Part shown: positions 18,771 through 27,113 of the stretch, one piece after another
How the letters are laid out: each line of letters begins with the position of its first letter
Numbering within the stretch: the stretch's first letter is position 1
NCBI GenBank assembly: GCA_014239555.1
Contig: JAAZYR010000010.1
Location: forward strand, 1 to 64,000
DNA length: 64,000 nucleotides
Source: Acidimicrobiales bacterium
GTDB lineage: Bacteria; Actinomycetota; Acidimicrobiia; Acidimicrobiales; Poriferisodalaceae
Direction of reading: 5' to 3'
Translations under genes and position numbers: made by a program
The notes under the pieces: model-generated
Databases searched by the model: none
What the model was told of the DNA's origin: nothing
The model's input: only the letters and a program-made list of their open reading frames with translations

Positions 18771-19149
18771 ACAGTGCAGCGTTGTCGACGAGGTTTTTTG
18801 TTACGGCACCCTTCTTCCCGGTGAACAACGTTGGCCATTTCTTGCACCCTTCGTCCTCGAAGAAGAACCCGATCAGGTCAGTGGACGTCTTTATGACACG
18901 GGCCTGGGATACCCGGCTGCGTTATTTGATCGCGTGGGCATCATTCACGGTATGCGTTTCCGATTGGAGTCGGCACGCCTTTCTGAAGCGTTAGCGCTAC
19001 TTGATGAGATCGAAGGCGCAGTTGACGGTCTGTACCACCGAGTCTTCCTCGTAACGGCAATGGGGTTTGGTGTCCACGCGTACCAATATGGTGGCGATCT
19101 TCAGGGGCTCATCGATTTACCCGACGGGGATTGGCTTGCTCGTCAATGA
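18763..19149 (+). CDS. Gamma-glutamylcyclotransferase-like (GGCT/AIG2 fold) protein
   Basis: 128 residues. The YGTLLPGEQ substrate-loop motif near the start and the catalytic-type Glu in LLDEIEGAVDGLYHR fit the YtfP/AIG2 family, with VSGRLYDTGLGYPA between them. Members cyclise gamma-glutamyl amines or peptides to 5-oxoproline; many bacterial ones have unknown substrates. It overlaps ftsX by 8 bases, so it is probably expressed with the division genes; a link to peptidoglycan gamma-glutamyl bonds is tempting but unproven. Confidence 0.85.
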   Translation: MSKQCSVVDEVFCYGTLLPGEQRWPFLAPFVLEEEPDQVSGRLYDTGLGYPAALFDRVGIIHGMRFRLESARLSEALALLDEIEGAVDGLYHRVFLVTAMGFGVHAYQYGGDLQGLIDLPDGDWLARQ

Positions 19150-19209
19150 AGCTAGTTGCAGCTATAGCCGCTATCGGCAACTCTCTGGGGACTAGTTAAA
19201 AGGAAACCG

Positions 19210-20112
19210 ATGCCCGAATTTGAAACGCTCCGTTATGAAATTGAAGACCAGGTCCTCCTGTTGACAATGAACCGGCCGGAACGACTGAATGCGTTCAACA
19301 GCGTAATGCAAACCGAATTTCTCGAAGCGCTTGACCACGCTGATGCAGACGACGAAGTTCGCGCTGTGATAGTCACCGGAGAAGGCCGCGGCTTCTGTGC
19401 AGGAGCCGACCTTTCAAAGGGTGCGGAGACATTTGATTATGACAACCAAGCTGAAGAGGCGAAAGCCGACCGGGCATCCAATGAAGGCCGACAAGAAGGC
19501 TCAAATGCCTGGATGAGGGACGGCGGTGGACTTCTCTCTTTACGTATCTACGAATTCAATAAACCCATAATCGCTGCGATAAACGGACCTGCGGTGGGGG
19601 TAGGGGTCACCATGACTCTCCCAATGGACATCCGTATCGCTTCGACCAAAGCACGTATCGGTTTCGTGTTCAGTCGTCGGGGCATCGTTCCTGAAGCCTG
19701 CTCTTCGTACTTTTTACCGAGGGTGGTTGGGGTGAGTAAGGCCCTTGAGTGGGCGTACAGCGGAAAGGTTTTTGATGCGGAGGAGGCACTGAGCGGTGGC
19801 CTGATCCGAAGTGTTCACGAACCAGAAGATCTGCTCCCAACTGCGCGAGCGATCGCATCTGAGATAGCTGAAAACACTTCGGCGATCTCTGTGACGATGA
19901 TTCGTCACATGATGTGGCGAATGCTTGGCGCTGACCACCCCATGGAAGCCCACAAGGTTGATAGTCGAGGAATTTTTCATCTGGGACGGGGAGCAGATGC
20001 TCACGAAGGCGTCGTTTCCTTCTTGGAAAAACGACCTGCTGACTTCACCATGAAAACCAGCGAGGATCTGCCCGAGTTCTTTCCCTGGTGGGATGAACGA
20101 CACTTCGAGTGA
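19210..20112 (+). CDS. Crotonase-family enoyl-CoA hydratase/isomerase
   Basis: 300 residues with the crotonase start LTMNRPERLNAFN, the oxyanion-hole segments GRGFCAGADL and NGPAVGVGV, and the RRGIVPEACSSYFLPR stretch. The two Glu of true enoyl-CoA hydratase are missing (Thr and Phe in their places); instead a Glu sits in VPEA, where isomerase-type members keep their acid. It is therefore more likely an isomerase or a divergent hydratase. An extra loop of acidic residues (about 75-105) lengthens the protein compared with the usual 260. AAAAGGAAA is near the ATG. Confidence 0.9.
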   Translation: MPEFETLRYEIEDQVLLLTMNRPERLNAFNSVMQTEFLEALDHADADDEVRAVIVTGEGRGFCAGADLSKGAETFDYDNQAEEAKADRASNEGRQEGSNAWMRDGGGLLSLRIYEFNKPIIAAINGPAVGVGVTMTLPMDIRIASTKARIGFVFSRRGIVPEACSSYFLPRVVGVSKALEWAYSGKVFDAEEALSGGLIRSVHEPEDLLPTARAIASEIAENTSAISVTMIRHMMWRMLGADHPMEAHKVDSRGIFHLGRGADAHEGVVSFLEKRPADFTMKTSEDLPEFFPWWDERHFE

Positions 20113-20145
20113 CGGATCATCAGCGGGGTCATCTACGGTGGCTTG

Positions 20146-21474
20146 ATGGCTGAACATGTTCTAGATCTCTCCTCGCGGTTCATTGACACCGGTCGAGTTG
20201 ATGGTCCCCCCAACCGGGTGACCCATGAGTTAAGCGAACTGGCCGATGGGGTGGCACTCGTTGAGGCGTTTAGCCACGTACTTGTGGTGGACACCGATGA
20301 GGGACTCGTCGCCTTTGACTCCAGTGGGCCAGGTAGCGGCGGCCGAGTGCTTGAGAGCCTGCGGCGGTGGAGTGACGCTCCATTTCACTCCTTGGTGTAC
20401 ACCCACGGGCACATAGACCATGTTGGGGGAAGCCGCGCTTTCGCACATGACGCGAAAAGTTCGGGACGTCCTCTTCCCAACGTCATTGGCCACGAGAATT
20501 TGATCCCTCGATTGCAGCGTTACCGCGCGACTACTGGGTACAACAAAGTCATTAATGCTCGGCAATTTGGTGGTTCGCCTGTGTCAACGCTCAGCGGAAC
20601 GAGTAGTCAACAACCGTTTATTCCTGAGGGAACACTGGAGCCGGTAATTGAATACAGCGACGCGATGACCACCGAGATTGGTGGGGTTGAATTCCAACTT
20701 CATCACGCGTTAGGTGAAACCGATGATCACACATGGACGTGGATACCGCATCACCAAATGATTTCGGCAGGCGACCAGTTCATATGGAACTTCCCAAATT
20801 GTGGCAATCCACAAAAGGTGCAGAGATACCCAATGGAATGGGCAGCTTCGCTACGCGAAATGGCCGCCACGGACGTTGAACTGTTCGTTCCGGCCCATGG
20901 TCTACCCATTGCCGGTCATAACCGAATCATTTCGTGTCTGAACCAGGTGGCGTCCACTCTGGAACAGTTAGTCGACGACGTTGTTTCCGCGATGAATTCC
21001 GGAGCTACTCTCAACGACATCGTTTTAGGGGTGACCGTGGACCCGGAAGTGCTTGAGTTGCCGTACTTACGTCCTCTCTATGACGAACCTGAATTCGTGA
21101 TCCGAAATATCTGGCGTCTCTACGGCGGATGGTGGGATGGTAAACCGTCTCGATTAAAGCCGGCATCCGATGTCGCGCTAGCTGTTGAATTGGCTGAACT
21201 CGCAGGTGGAGCCGAGACGCTCTCCGAACGCGCACGCGTGTTAGCGGAAAGCGGCGAACTTCGTGTTGCATGCCATTTAATTGACATGGCAGCGGACGCC
21301 GCACCCGACTCCACTGCCATTCACGAAATTCGTGCTTGGATATATCTCACCCGCCGCGCCGCTGAATCTTCTCTGATGTCTAAGGGTATTTTTGAGTCAG
21401 CCGCCAATGAATCCCGCGAGGCAGCCGGCCAAGAGTTCGAGCCTCGCCGGTCGATACTTTCCCTAGAGGAGTGA
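20146..21474 (+). CDS. Metallo-beta-lactamase-fold hydrolase, alkylsulfatase-like
   Basis: About 442 residues. The zinc motif THGHIDHVGG, later HALGETDDH and SAGDQFIWN, and PAHG form the MBL site. Downstream, RLYGGWWDGKPSRL and a helical tail fit the alkyl-sulfatase dimerisation domain of SdsA1-type enzymes; the C-terminal SCP2-like domain of full alkylsulfatases is absent. It could hydrolyse alkyl sulfates or related esters; the substrate is inferred only. ATG 20146 was taken (TTG 20143 just before). Its end overlaps the prmA start as GTGA. Confidence 0.85.
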   Translation: MAEHVLDLSSRFIDTGRVDGPPNRVTHELSELADGVALVEAFSHVLVVDTDEGLVAFDSSGPGSGGRVLESLRRWSDAPFHSLVYTHGHIDHVGGSRAFAHDAKSSGRPLPNVIGHENLIPRLQRYRATTGYNKVINARQFGGSPVSTLSGTSSQQPFIPEGTLEPVIEYSDAMTTEIGGVEFQLHHALGETDDHTWTWIPHHQMISAGDQFIWNFPNCGNPQKVQRYPMEWAASLREMAATDVELFVPAHGLPIAGHNRIISCLNQVASTLEQLVDDVVSAMNSGATLNDIVLGVTVDPEVLELPYLRPLYDEPEFVIRNIWRLYGGWWDGKPSRLKPASDVALAVELAELAGGAETLSERARVLAESGELRVACHLIDMAADAAPDSTAIHEIRAWIYLTRRAAESSLMSKGIFESAANESREAAGQEFEPRRSILSLEE

Positions 21475-22274
21475 CTGGTCAAGTTGTCGTCGCTGCCGAC
21501 GCGTTCTCACGTGAAGACGTTGAGGTCTTGCTCGGAATGGCAGGGGAGTGGAAGCTGCTTCGGCCAAACCGGTGGGTGGCGATATATGAAGTTGACGACG
21601 AGAACATAGGTAGAGCGCTCGTAGCTGAGTTGAGAAATGCTGGCCACCCAGCCGTCGCTGGACCGCCAGACGAAGCAAGAGCTGTGGGATGGCACAACCG
21701 GAATCAACCAACTCCGGTCGGCGAACGAGCCGTGGTGTGTTTTCCCTGGGTTGAATCTGAAGCCGAGATAGTCATCGAAATTGACCCTGGAGTGGGATTT
21801 GGAACGGGAGACCACCCGTCTACCCGACTTCTTCTTGAAGAGCTGGCTTCTGCCATTCGGGGCGACGAGTCAGTTCTCGATGTTGGATGCGGCTCGGGTG
21901 TACTGGCGATCGCTTCAGTCCGTTTCGGAGCTGTCTGCGCCATCGGAATCGACATCAATGGGGCAGGGCTGGTTGCAGCGAAAGCCAATGCGCGAAGGAA
22001 CCGCGTCGCAGATCAGACCGAATTTTTACGGACAGGTCTCAAAGAAATTTCGGGAAAGTATGACGTTGTAGTCGCCAATATTCACGATGACATCCTTCGC
22101 AGCATGGCAGACGATCTAGTCGCTCGAGTCGCTGCAGACGGTTGGCTTGGTCTGAGTGGAGTGTCGCCGGGCCAGTTGTCGCGACTGCGAGCGGCGTTCC
22201 CGCAAATCATTTTTGAGGAGCCTCGACGGATGGATGATTGGAATGCTCTGATAGGGAGACGAAAAATCGAATAA
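21471..22274 (+). CDS. prmA: Ribosomal protein L11 methyltransferase-like (PrmA)
   Basis: 267 residues. A degenerate N-terminal domain precedes the class I SAM-dependent core with the PrmA signature DPGVGFGTGDHPSTRLLLEEL, motif I VLDVGCGSGVLAI, and VVANIHDDIL where PrmA has its NI-L acceptor loop. It would trimethylate L11 or a related target. GTG start overlaps the previous stop by 4 bases (GTGA), suggesting coupling to the alkylsulfatase-like gene, an unusual partner. The N-terminal domain is short in conservation, so assignment to PrmA rather than another protein methyltransferase is likely but not certain. Confidence 0.83.
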   Translation: MTGQVVVAADAFSREDVEVLLGMAGEWKLLRPNRWVAIYEVDDENIGRALVAELRNAGHPAVAGPPDEARAVGWHNRNQPTPVGERAVVCFPWVESEAEIVIEIDPGVGFGTGDHPSTRLLLEELASAIRGDESVLDVGCGSGVLAIASVRFGAVCAIGIDINGAGLVAAKANARRNRVADQTEFLRTGLKEISGKYDVVVANIHDDILRSMADDLVARVAADGWLGLSGVSPGQLSRLRAAFPQIIFEEPRRMDDWNALIGRRKIE

Positions 22275-22320
22275 TCTGGGTTTGTTCGATTATGTGAATC
22301 TTTGAGTATCGGAGAGTGCG

Positions 22321-23418
22321 ATGCATGTAGGCATGAGCGTCATATTTCAAAATCCTGGTGAAGAGCTGCCGGATCAGCAGGTGTACCAACAGGATTTGGC
22401 GTTGGCGTTGCAGGCCGAACCACTTGGGTTTGACTCGGTGTGGAGTGTCGAACATCACTTCACGAGCTACACGATGTGTCCCGACGTGCTGCAGTTTTTG
22501 ACCTACATGGCCGGAGCAACCGAATCGGTGCAGTTGGGTTCGATGGTGTGCGTTCTTCCATGGCACGACCCTTTGAGAGTCATTGAGCAAATCTCAATGC
22601 TCGACAATCTTTCAGGTGGAAGGCTGATCTTGGGACTCGGCCGAGGCACGGGCAAAGTGGAGTTTGATGGATTCCAAACCGAGATGGGATCGGCGAGGCT
22701 GCGCTTTAAAGAGTCGACCGAAATGGTGCTGAACGCATTGGAAAACGGCTACGCGGAATACCACGGAGAACTCCTCGACCAGCCCCGTGTAGATATCCGC
22801 CCTCGCCCAGTGAAATCGATGCGAGGACGAGCTTACGCTGCCGCTGTTTCGCCGGACTCGGCACGGATTATGGCTGAAATGGGTGTCGGCATCTTGATTG
22901 TCCCGCAAAAGCCTTGGAAAGTAGTGCGCCGAGAGTTGCAGGACTACCGAGATATCTATCGAGACGCGAATGGGGAAGAGCCCCCTCCGCCGATGGTCGC
23001 GGGATGGACCTTTGTGGACGAAAACGCCGATCGGGCAGAAGAAAAGGCTCGCGAATTCATCGGTGGCTACTGGGACTCAATCATCGAGCACTACCAGTTC
23101 GATCAACCACATCTGAAAGACATTCCGGGCTATGAACACCACGGACTCATGTATGACCGTCTCACCGCCCCCGGGGGCCTCGAGATGATGACCGATTTTT
23201 TCATTGACCTGCAGCTATGGGGAACGCCGGAACAGGTATACGACAAAATCGTGAAACTTCAAGACGAGACCTTTATGGATAGCTACATGGGAGTCTTCAG
23301 TTATGCAGGTATGGACCATGCAGAAGCTGACCGAAATATGAACCTATTTGCACGTGAAGTAATGCCCGAACTGCAGGCTTTAGCTCCAGTTCATGAGCGC
23401 CTAGGGATGCCTGCCTAA
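22321..23418 (+). CDS. LLM-class flavin-dependent oxidoreductase (luciferase-like monooxygenase)
   Basis: 365 residues of the bacterial luciferase-like TIM barrel: SVEHHFTSYTMCPD, a VCVLPWHDPLRV strand, the GGRLILGLGRGTGK flavin/phosphate loop and RAYAAAVSPDSA. The family uses FMN or F420 to oxidise diverse organic substrates. It is a clear paralogue of the gene at 41219-42325 (about half of aligned residues agree by eye along the first 130). Downstream genes are on the other strand and its 3' end overlaps the MFS gene by 18 bases. Substrate unknown. Confidence 0.92.
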   Translation: MHVGMSVIFQNPGEELPDQQVYQQDLALALQAEPLGFDSVWSVEHHFTSYTMCPDVLQFLTYMAGATESVQLGSMVCVLPWHDPLRVIEQISMLDNLSGGRLILGLGRGTGKVEFDGFQTEMGSARLRFKESTEMVLNALENGYAEYHGELLDQPRVDIRPRPVKSMRGRAYAAAVSPDSARIMAEMGVGILIVPQKPWKVVRRELQDYRDIYRDANGEEPPPPMVAGWTFVDENADRAEEKAREFIGGYWDSIIEHYQFDQPHLKDIPGYEHHGLMYDRLTAPGGLEMMTDFFIDLQLWGTPEQVYDKIVKLQDETFMDSYMGVFSYAGMDHAEADRNMNLFAREVMPELQALAPVHERLGMPA

Positions 23419-24576
23419 CAAGTCACGCTTTTCCTGCACACGGTCTGCGACCGTCAACGCCAACCCCAACGTCGCACACGAAGCGGCCAGCAGTAACGCG
23501 GGCCGAAACGAACCAGAGGAATCAGCTATGACACCACCTAGTTGTGGGCCTATAGCGAGCCCGGCCCCAAAAACTATTGTTACGACTGCGTATGCCGCAC
23601 CGAACGCTTCTGCATCTAAGTGATGGCTTACTTTTGCGGTGACCGCAGTCACCACCCCGGTGAACGCAACTCCGAAGACCATTGTGGCGACAGTAGCTCC
23701 GAGCGTGTGTCCCGTAGCGATCATCACGCAGCTGACGGCCATCGCAGCGAGCGATAGCAGTTGAGAAGAGTTCCTTCCAATTTGATCAGTCAGCCAGCCC
23801 ATTAAAAACCCACCAGCGACCATTCCAACGCCGATTAAAGAGTAGATAAGCGATGCTGAATCAGCTCCGTACCCAGCATCTTCTTCGAGCAATGCGACCG
23901 TAAAAGTCATTGCGAGGGAACCGCTTATGGCAAAAAATCCGTAGGTTGCGCAGAGGTTCAGCCAGCCGGGAATCTGTTGGAGAGTTTTGGGACTTGGGCT
24001 TTCCGCGAAACTCGATGGTGAAGAGTCGTTAAAGACGAGAGAAAATAATACGAGGCACGCGATGCCTATGAGCGTTTCGGTGCCGTAGACCGACCGCCAA
24101 TCGCTCATGACGACATCAAAGATGCAAGCGAATACGAACCCGGCGCCGACGCCAGCGCTAATCCAACCCACAGCTAAACCTCGGTGAGCTGAGCCCAAAA
24201 CGTTTGCCGCCAAAGCTGGCGCTGCTACCCACACTCCGGATGCGGTAACTCCTGTGATGAACAAAGCGACGACAACGACAGAGGTAGTTGGTGCCCAAGT
24301 CAGCAGCGCCAAACCGGCTGTGACTCCCGTCAAACCGTATTTGGCTGTGCGCACGAGTCCAAAACGGCCGACCCCAAAGGCGACGATAAGGGACCCCAAC
24401 AGATATCCGACCAGGTTGAGGGATCCGATTCCTCCGGCCGCAGTGTTGGAGAGGCCGAAATCATCCCGAATGTCGGTGTAGAGAACTGAATACGTGAAAC
24501 GCCCAAACGATTGAGACACCGCCGTTGTGGCTGCTAACGCAATGAGTGCAACAATCCGATTCACCCCTGAGGCCAA
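23401..24576 (-). CDS. MFS transporter
   Basis: 391 residues, about 12 hydrophobic helices, with the MFS cytoplasmic loop pattern GWLTDQIGRN between the two halves and FGRFTYSVLYTDIRDDFGLS near the start. It belongs to a YbfB/OFA-like group of organic-anion or drug carriers; the substrate cannot be told from sequence. It overlaps the EthD-domain gene upstream by 16 bases, so the pair is probably co-transcribed with the crotonase before it, suggesting uptake or efflux of a catabolic compound. Confidence 0.9.
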   Translation of the reverse strand: MASGVNRIVALIALAATTAVSQSFGRFTYSVLYTDIRDDFGLSNTAAGGIGSLNLVGYLLGSLIVAFGVGRFGLVRTAKYGLTGVTAGLALLTWAPTTSVVVVALFITGVTASGVWVAAPALAANVLGSAHRGLAVGWISAGVGAGFVFACIFDVVMSDWRSVYGTETLIGIACLVLFSLVFNDSSPSSFAESPSPKTLQQIPGWLNLCATYGFFAISGSLAMTFTVALLEEDAGYGADSASLIYSLIGVGMVAGGFLMGWLTDQIGRNSSQLLSLAAMAVSCVMIATGHTLGATVATMVFGVAFTGVVTAVTAKVSHHLDAEAFGAAYAVVTIVFGAGLAIGPQLGGVIADSSGSFRPALLLAASCATLGLALTVADRVQEKRDLLGRHP

Positions 24577-25169
24577 TTCCTTAAGGACATAGGGGGGCGT
24601 TGACCATAAATTGTTTCAGTTGTCACAACACGCCTCGGCGACTTGGAGTTCGCGAAACTAGCAACGTCGGTATAGATAACTTCCCGGTCGTTGTCATCGC
24701 CGAAAAAGCGGTCTTTCATAGACTCCAAAGAATCGAAAGCGACGAGAGCGAATCCGTCAATTTGTGGTCCGTTCAAAGCGCGAATCACACTGAGTTGCGT
24801 GTAGTCCCACATTCCGGGGTGATGGCGGAGGGCCAGCGGTGCATGGGTGTCGCGCCAGTGGGCGTCTGCTTCCTCGTGGGTCAAATCGGGATGGTGCAAC
24901 AAGGGGAAGACAGCGGTCACTCCTGGTGAGGCAGTTCCGGAGTCAGTAGCGACCGGTCGCTCGCGAATAACGCGACTGAAGACGAGATAGGTTCCGAATT
25001 CCGCGGCAGAAGCAAGTCGTTCTGGGCTATCGGTCACCGCGCGAACCATTGTTGTGAAAGGCGTGGGTCGTGTTTCTTCGGGATCGCTGAGATAGCAGAC
25101 GCCTCCAAGATCGCTCGCGATAGCGGTTGCTGCTTCGTGGTCGTTTCCTACTGCAACTAGTTCATGCAT
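24561..25169 (-). CDS. EthD-domain (dimeric alpha-beta barrel) protein
   Basis: 202 residues. The second half carries the EthD pattern with LLHHPDLTHEEADAHWRDTH and LALRHHPGMWDYTQ, then a DGFALVAFDSLE segment and a late aspartate-rich strand, as in EthD and related ferredoxin-like dimeric barrels found with ether-, quinone- or polyketide-processing enzymes. The first half looks like a degenerate second barrel (VRAVTDSPERLASAAEFGTY), suggesting a fused duplicate. It overlaps the MFS gene by 16 bases and follows a PaaG-like crotonase. Confidence 0.8.
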   Translation of the reverse strand: MHELVAVGNDHEAATAIASDLGGVCYLSDPEETRPTPFTTMVRAVTDSPERLASAAEFGTYLVFSRVIRERPVATDSGTASPGVTAVFPLLHHPDLTHEEADAHWRDTHAPLALRHHPGMWDYTQLSVIRALNGPQIDGFALVAFDSLESMKDRFFGDDNDREVIYTDVASFANSKSPRRVVTTETIYGQRPPMSLRNWPQG

Positions 25170-25251
25170 TTGTAAAGTCTCCTAGGTCTGTACCCGTTGT
25201 GCCCGTGAGTAATTCCTCGTTGTTTGAGGGGTCATAGGTAACGAAGTTCGG

Positions 25252-26037
25252 TTATCGGCCCTCAAATTTGGGGTCGCGCTTATCCAGAAATGCCGCGACC
25301 GCTTCTTTAGTGTCTGAGGTGTAGAAATTGACGGTCTGGGCCATGCCCTCAGCTTCGAGCGCTGACTTGAAGTCATTACTCGCGTTAAGGGTAAGCATTC
25401 GCTTGGTCATGGCGAGTGCCAATGGTGGGCCAGCTGCGAGGCGGTTTGCCCAATCTTGGGTTTCGGCGTCGAGCTGGTCGTGAGGAACGACCTTATTGAC
25501 GATTCCGAATTCTGCTGCTTGCTCGGCAGAAATTACGTCTGCGAAGAACGCAAGTTCCTTGGCTTTATGCAAGCCGATCAGCCTAGGCAATACCCATGTT
25601 CCACCAAAATCGACGCTTAAACCACGTCGGGCAAAGATTTCACTGAATCGAGCTTGGTCGCTCGCCAAGATCAAATCGCAGGCCAACGCCATGTTCATGC
25701 CGGCGCCTGCGGCGACGCCGTTTACCTTCGCGATGACTGGGACCATAATCGAATATAGGGCCTCTACCGTTTGATGGATGAGGTTCATCGAAACCAATTG
25801 ATGACGGTCTCGTTGCTGCCCCGCTAGGTCTGCCCCACTACAGAATGCGTCCCCGGCGCCGGTCATTACGACTGCTCGAACTTGTGGATCTACAGCTAGA
25901 GCGTTCCAGGTGTCGCGCAGCTCGTCCCACATGACGGAGTTCGCCGCGTTCTTTTTTTCCGGACGGTTCATTGTTACCGTTACGACTCCGTTGTCGGTGG
26001 CATCAATAATCAACGTTTCTAGCTCTTGAGATTCCAT
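25252..26037 (-). CDS. Crotonase-family enoyl-CoA isomerase (PaaG-like)
   Basis: 261 residues. VTMNRPEKKNAAN, GAGDAFCSGADLAG and NGVAAGAGMNMALACD are crotonase landmarks. The hydratase Glu pair is absent (Asn and Phe), while an Asp occurs in GLSVDFGGTWVLPRLIG, exactly where PaaG-type 1,2-epoxyphenylacetyl-CoA / 2,3-dehydroadipyl-CoA isomerases carry their catalytic Asp. An isomerase role in aromatic or unsaturated acyl-CoA breakdown is therefore likely. The FYTSDTKEAVAAFLDKRDPKF tail is family-typical. First of a probable run with the EthD and MFS genes on the same strand. Confidence 0.92.
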   Translation of the reverse strand: MESQELETLIIDATDNGVVTVTMNRPEKKNAANSVMWDELRDTWNALAVDPQVRAVVMTGAGDAFCSGADLAGQQRDRHQLVSMNLIHQTVEALYSIMVPVIAKVNGVAAGAGMNMALACDLILASDQARFSEIFARRGLSVDFGGTWVLPRLIGLHKAKELAFFADVISAEQAAEFGIVNKVVPHDQLDAETQDWANRLAAGPPLALAMTKRMLTLNASNDFKSALEAEGMAQTVNFYTSDTKEAVAAFLDKRDPKFEGR

Positions 26038-26159
26038 TGGCTCACCCTACGCCGTTAGCTAACTACCCCGCATCGCGCACTCATCCCAACGATGGTGAAT
26101 CGGGATTGAAAGACTTGTCCAGTTAGGTGACGCCACATTGGGAAAGCAATCTTTCTGGG

Positions 26160-27107
26160 TCAGCTATTTAAGAAGGGGACCAATGCTCCAAGGAACCCAG
26201 TGGTGTTTTGGCCATGGACGTTGTGGCCACTATCAGCCACAGTCTCTAACCTGCCGTCAGGCAAAGCATCGACGAACCGTTGGGCAGCGTCGGCTGTGAG
26301 CACATTTGAATCTGCTCCTCGGATGAGCAAAGTCGGTTGAGGGATCTTTTTAGCATCTCGAAGGGAGAAAAGATCGCTCTTTTCGCGTTGAGTTTTCGTT
26401 GTCGCTAATCGAGGCCCGTGGTCTCTTTTGCTCACATATTTTCCATCAGCGCGCTGCAGCAGGTTGTACTTCACTGTTCGCTCGATGTGTTCTCGCGACC
26501 GATAGGGATCGTATTTCTGAACGGATTGAACGAAATGTTCAACATCGTCAAACTCACGATTTTCGGTCACAAAATTGCGGATGGTTTTTGTCCCTTGGTC
26601 CGACAATTCAGGTCCGATGTCAACGAGGACGACACGGGCAGCGCTTTCAGGTTGGTCAACAGCCAGTCGCATTGTGTTCATGCCTCCCATCGAGTGGCCG
26701 ATGACGGTGACCGACTCAATCTTCAGGGCTTCCAAGACAGCACAGGCATCAGCTGCCATGGCGTTCGACGAGTAGTCCGCGTCGCGCGCCCACTCACTAT
26801 CCCCGTGCCCTCGTTGATCCAGGGCGATGATATGGAATTGGTCCGCAAGGTGCAGGCTCACTAGGTCCCACGAATGCGCTGACTGGTTTCCCCCGTGCAG
26901 CAACAGCAGGGTTGGCTGGGAGGGGTTGCCCCACTCCAAGAGATGGAATCTTTGATGTCGCGCAATCACATTGGTCGAGACATAACGGATCTCATCTGAG
27001 TGACTGATACCGAGATCGGACGCGCTTTGACACAGACTTGCGAATTCAGGGCTAGCCGTCATATCGAGCGGTGCGCCAGATGAGGAGAAGTCGTTGAGGT
27101 ATGGCAT
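26160..27107 (-). CDS. Alpha/beta-hydrolase
   Basis: 315 residues. The oxyanion strand LLLLHGGNQSAHSWD, the nucleophile elbow GHSMGG, an acid strand LLIRGADSN and a late His in DSGHNVHGQN give a full Ser-Asp-His triad. It resembles epoxide/ester/meta-cleavage product hydrolases. Only 6 bases separate its start from the stop of the acyl-CoA dehydrogenase upstream, so both are likely on one transcript; it may open or cleave the acyl-CoA pathway product. No signal peptide, so cytoplasmic. Confidence 0.9.
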   Translation of the reverse strand: MPYLNDFSSSGAPLDMTASPEFASLCQSASDLGISHSDEIRYVSTNVIARHQRFHLLEWGNPSQPTLLLLHGGNQSAHSWDLVSLHLADQFHIIALDQRGHGDSEWARDADYSSNAMAADACAVLEALKIESVTVIGHSMGGMNTMRLAVDQPESAARVVLVDIGPELSDQGTKTIRNFVTENREFDDVEHFVQSVQKYDPYRSREHIERTVKYNLLQRADGKYVSKRDHGPRLATTKTQREKSDLFSLRDAKKIPQPTLLIRGADSNVLTADAAQRFVDALPDGRLETVADSGHNVHGQNTTGFLGALVPFLNS

Positions 27108-27113
27108 TGGTAG

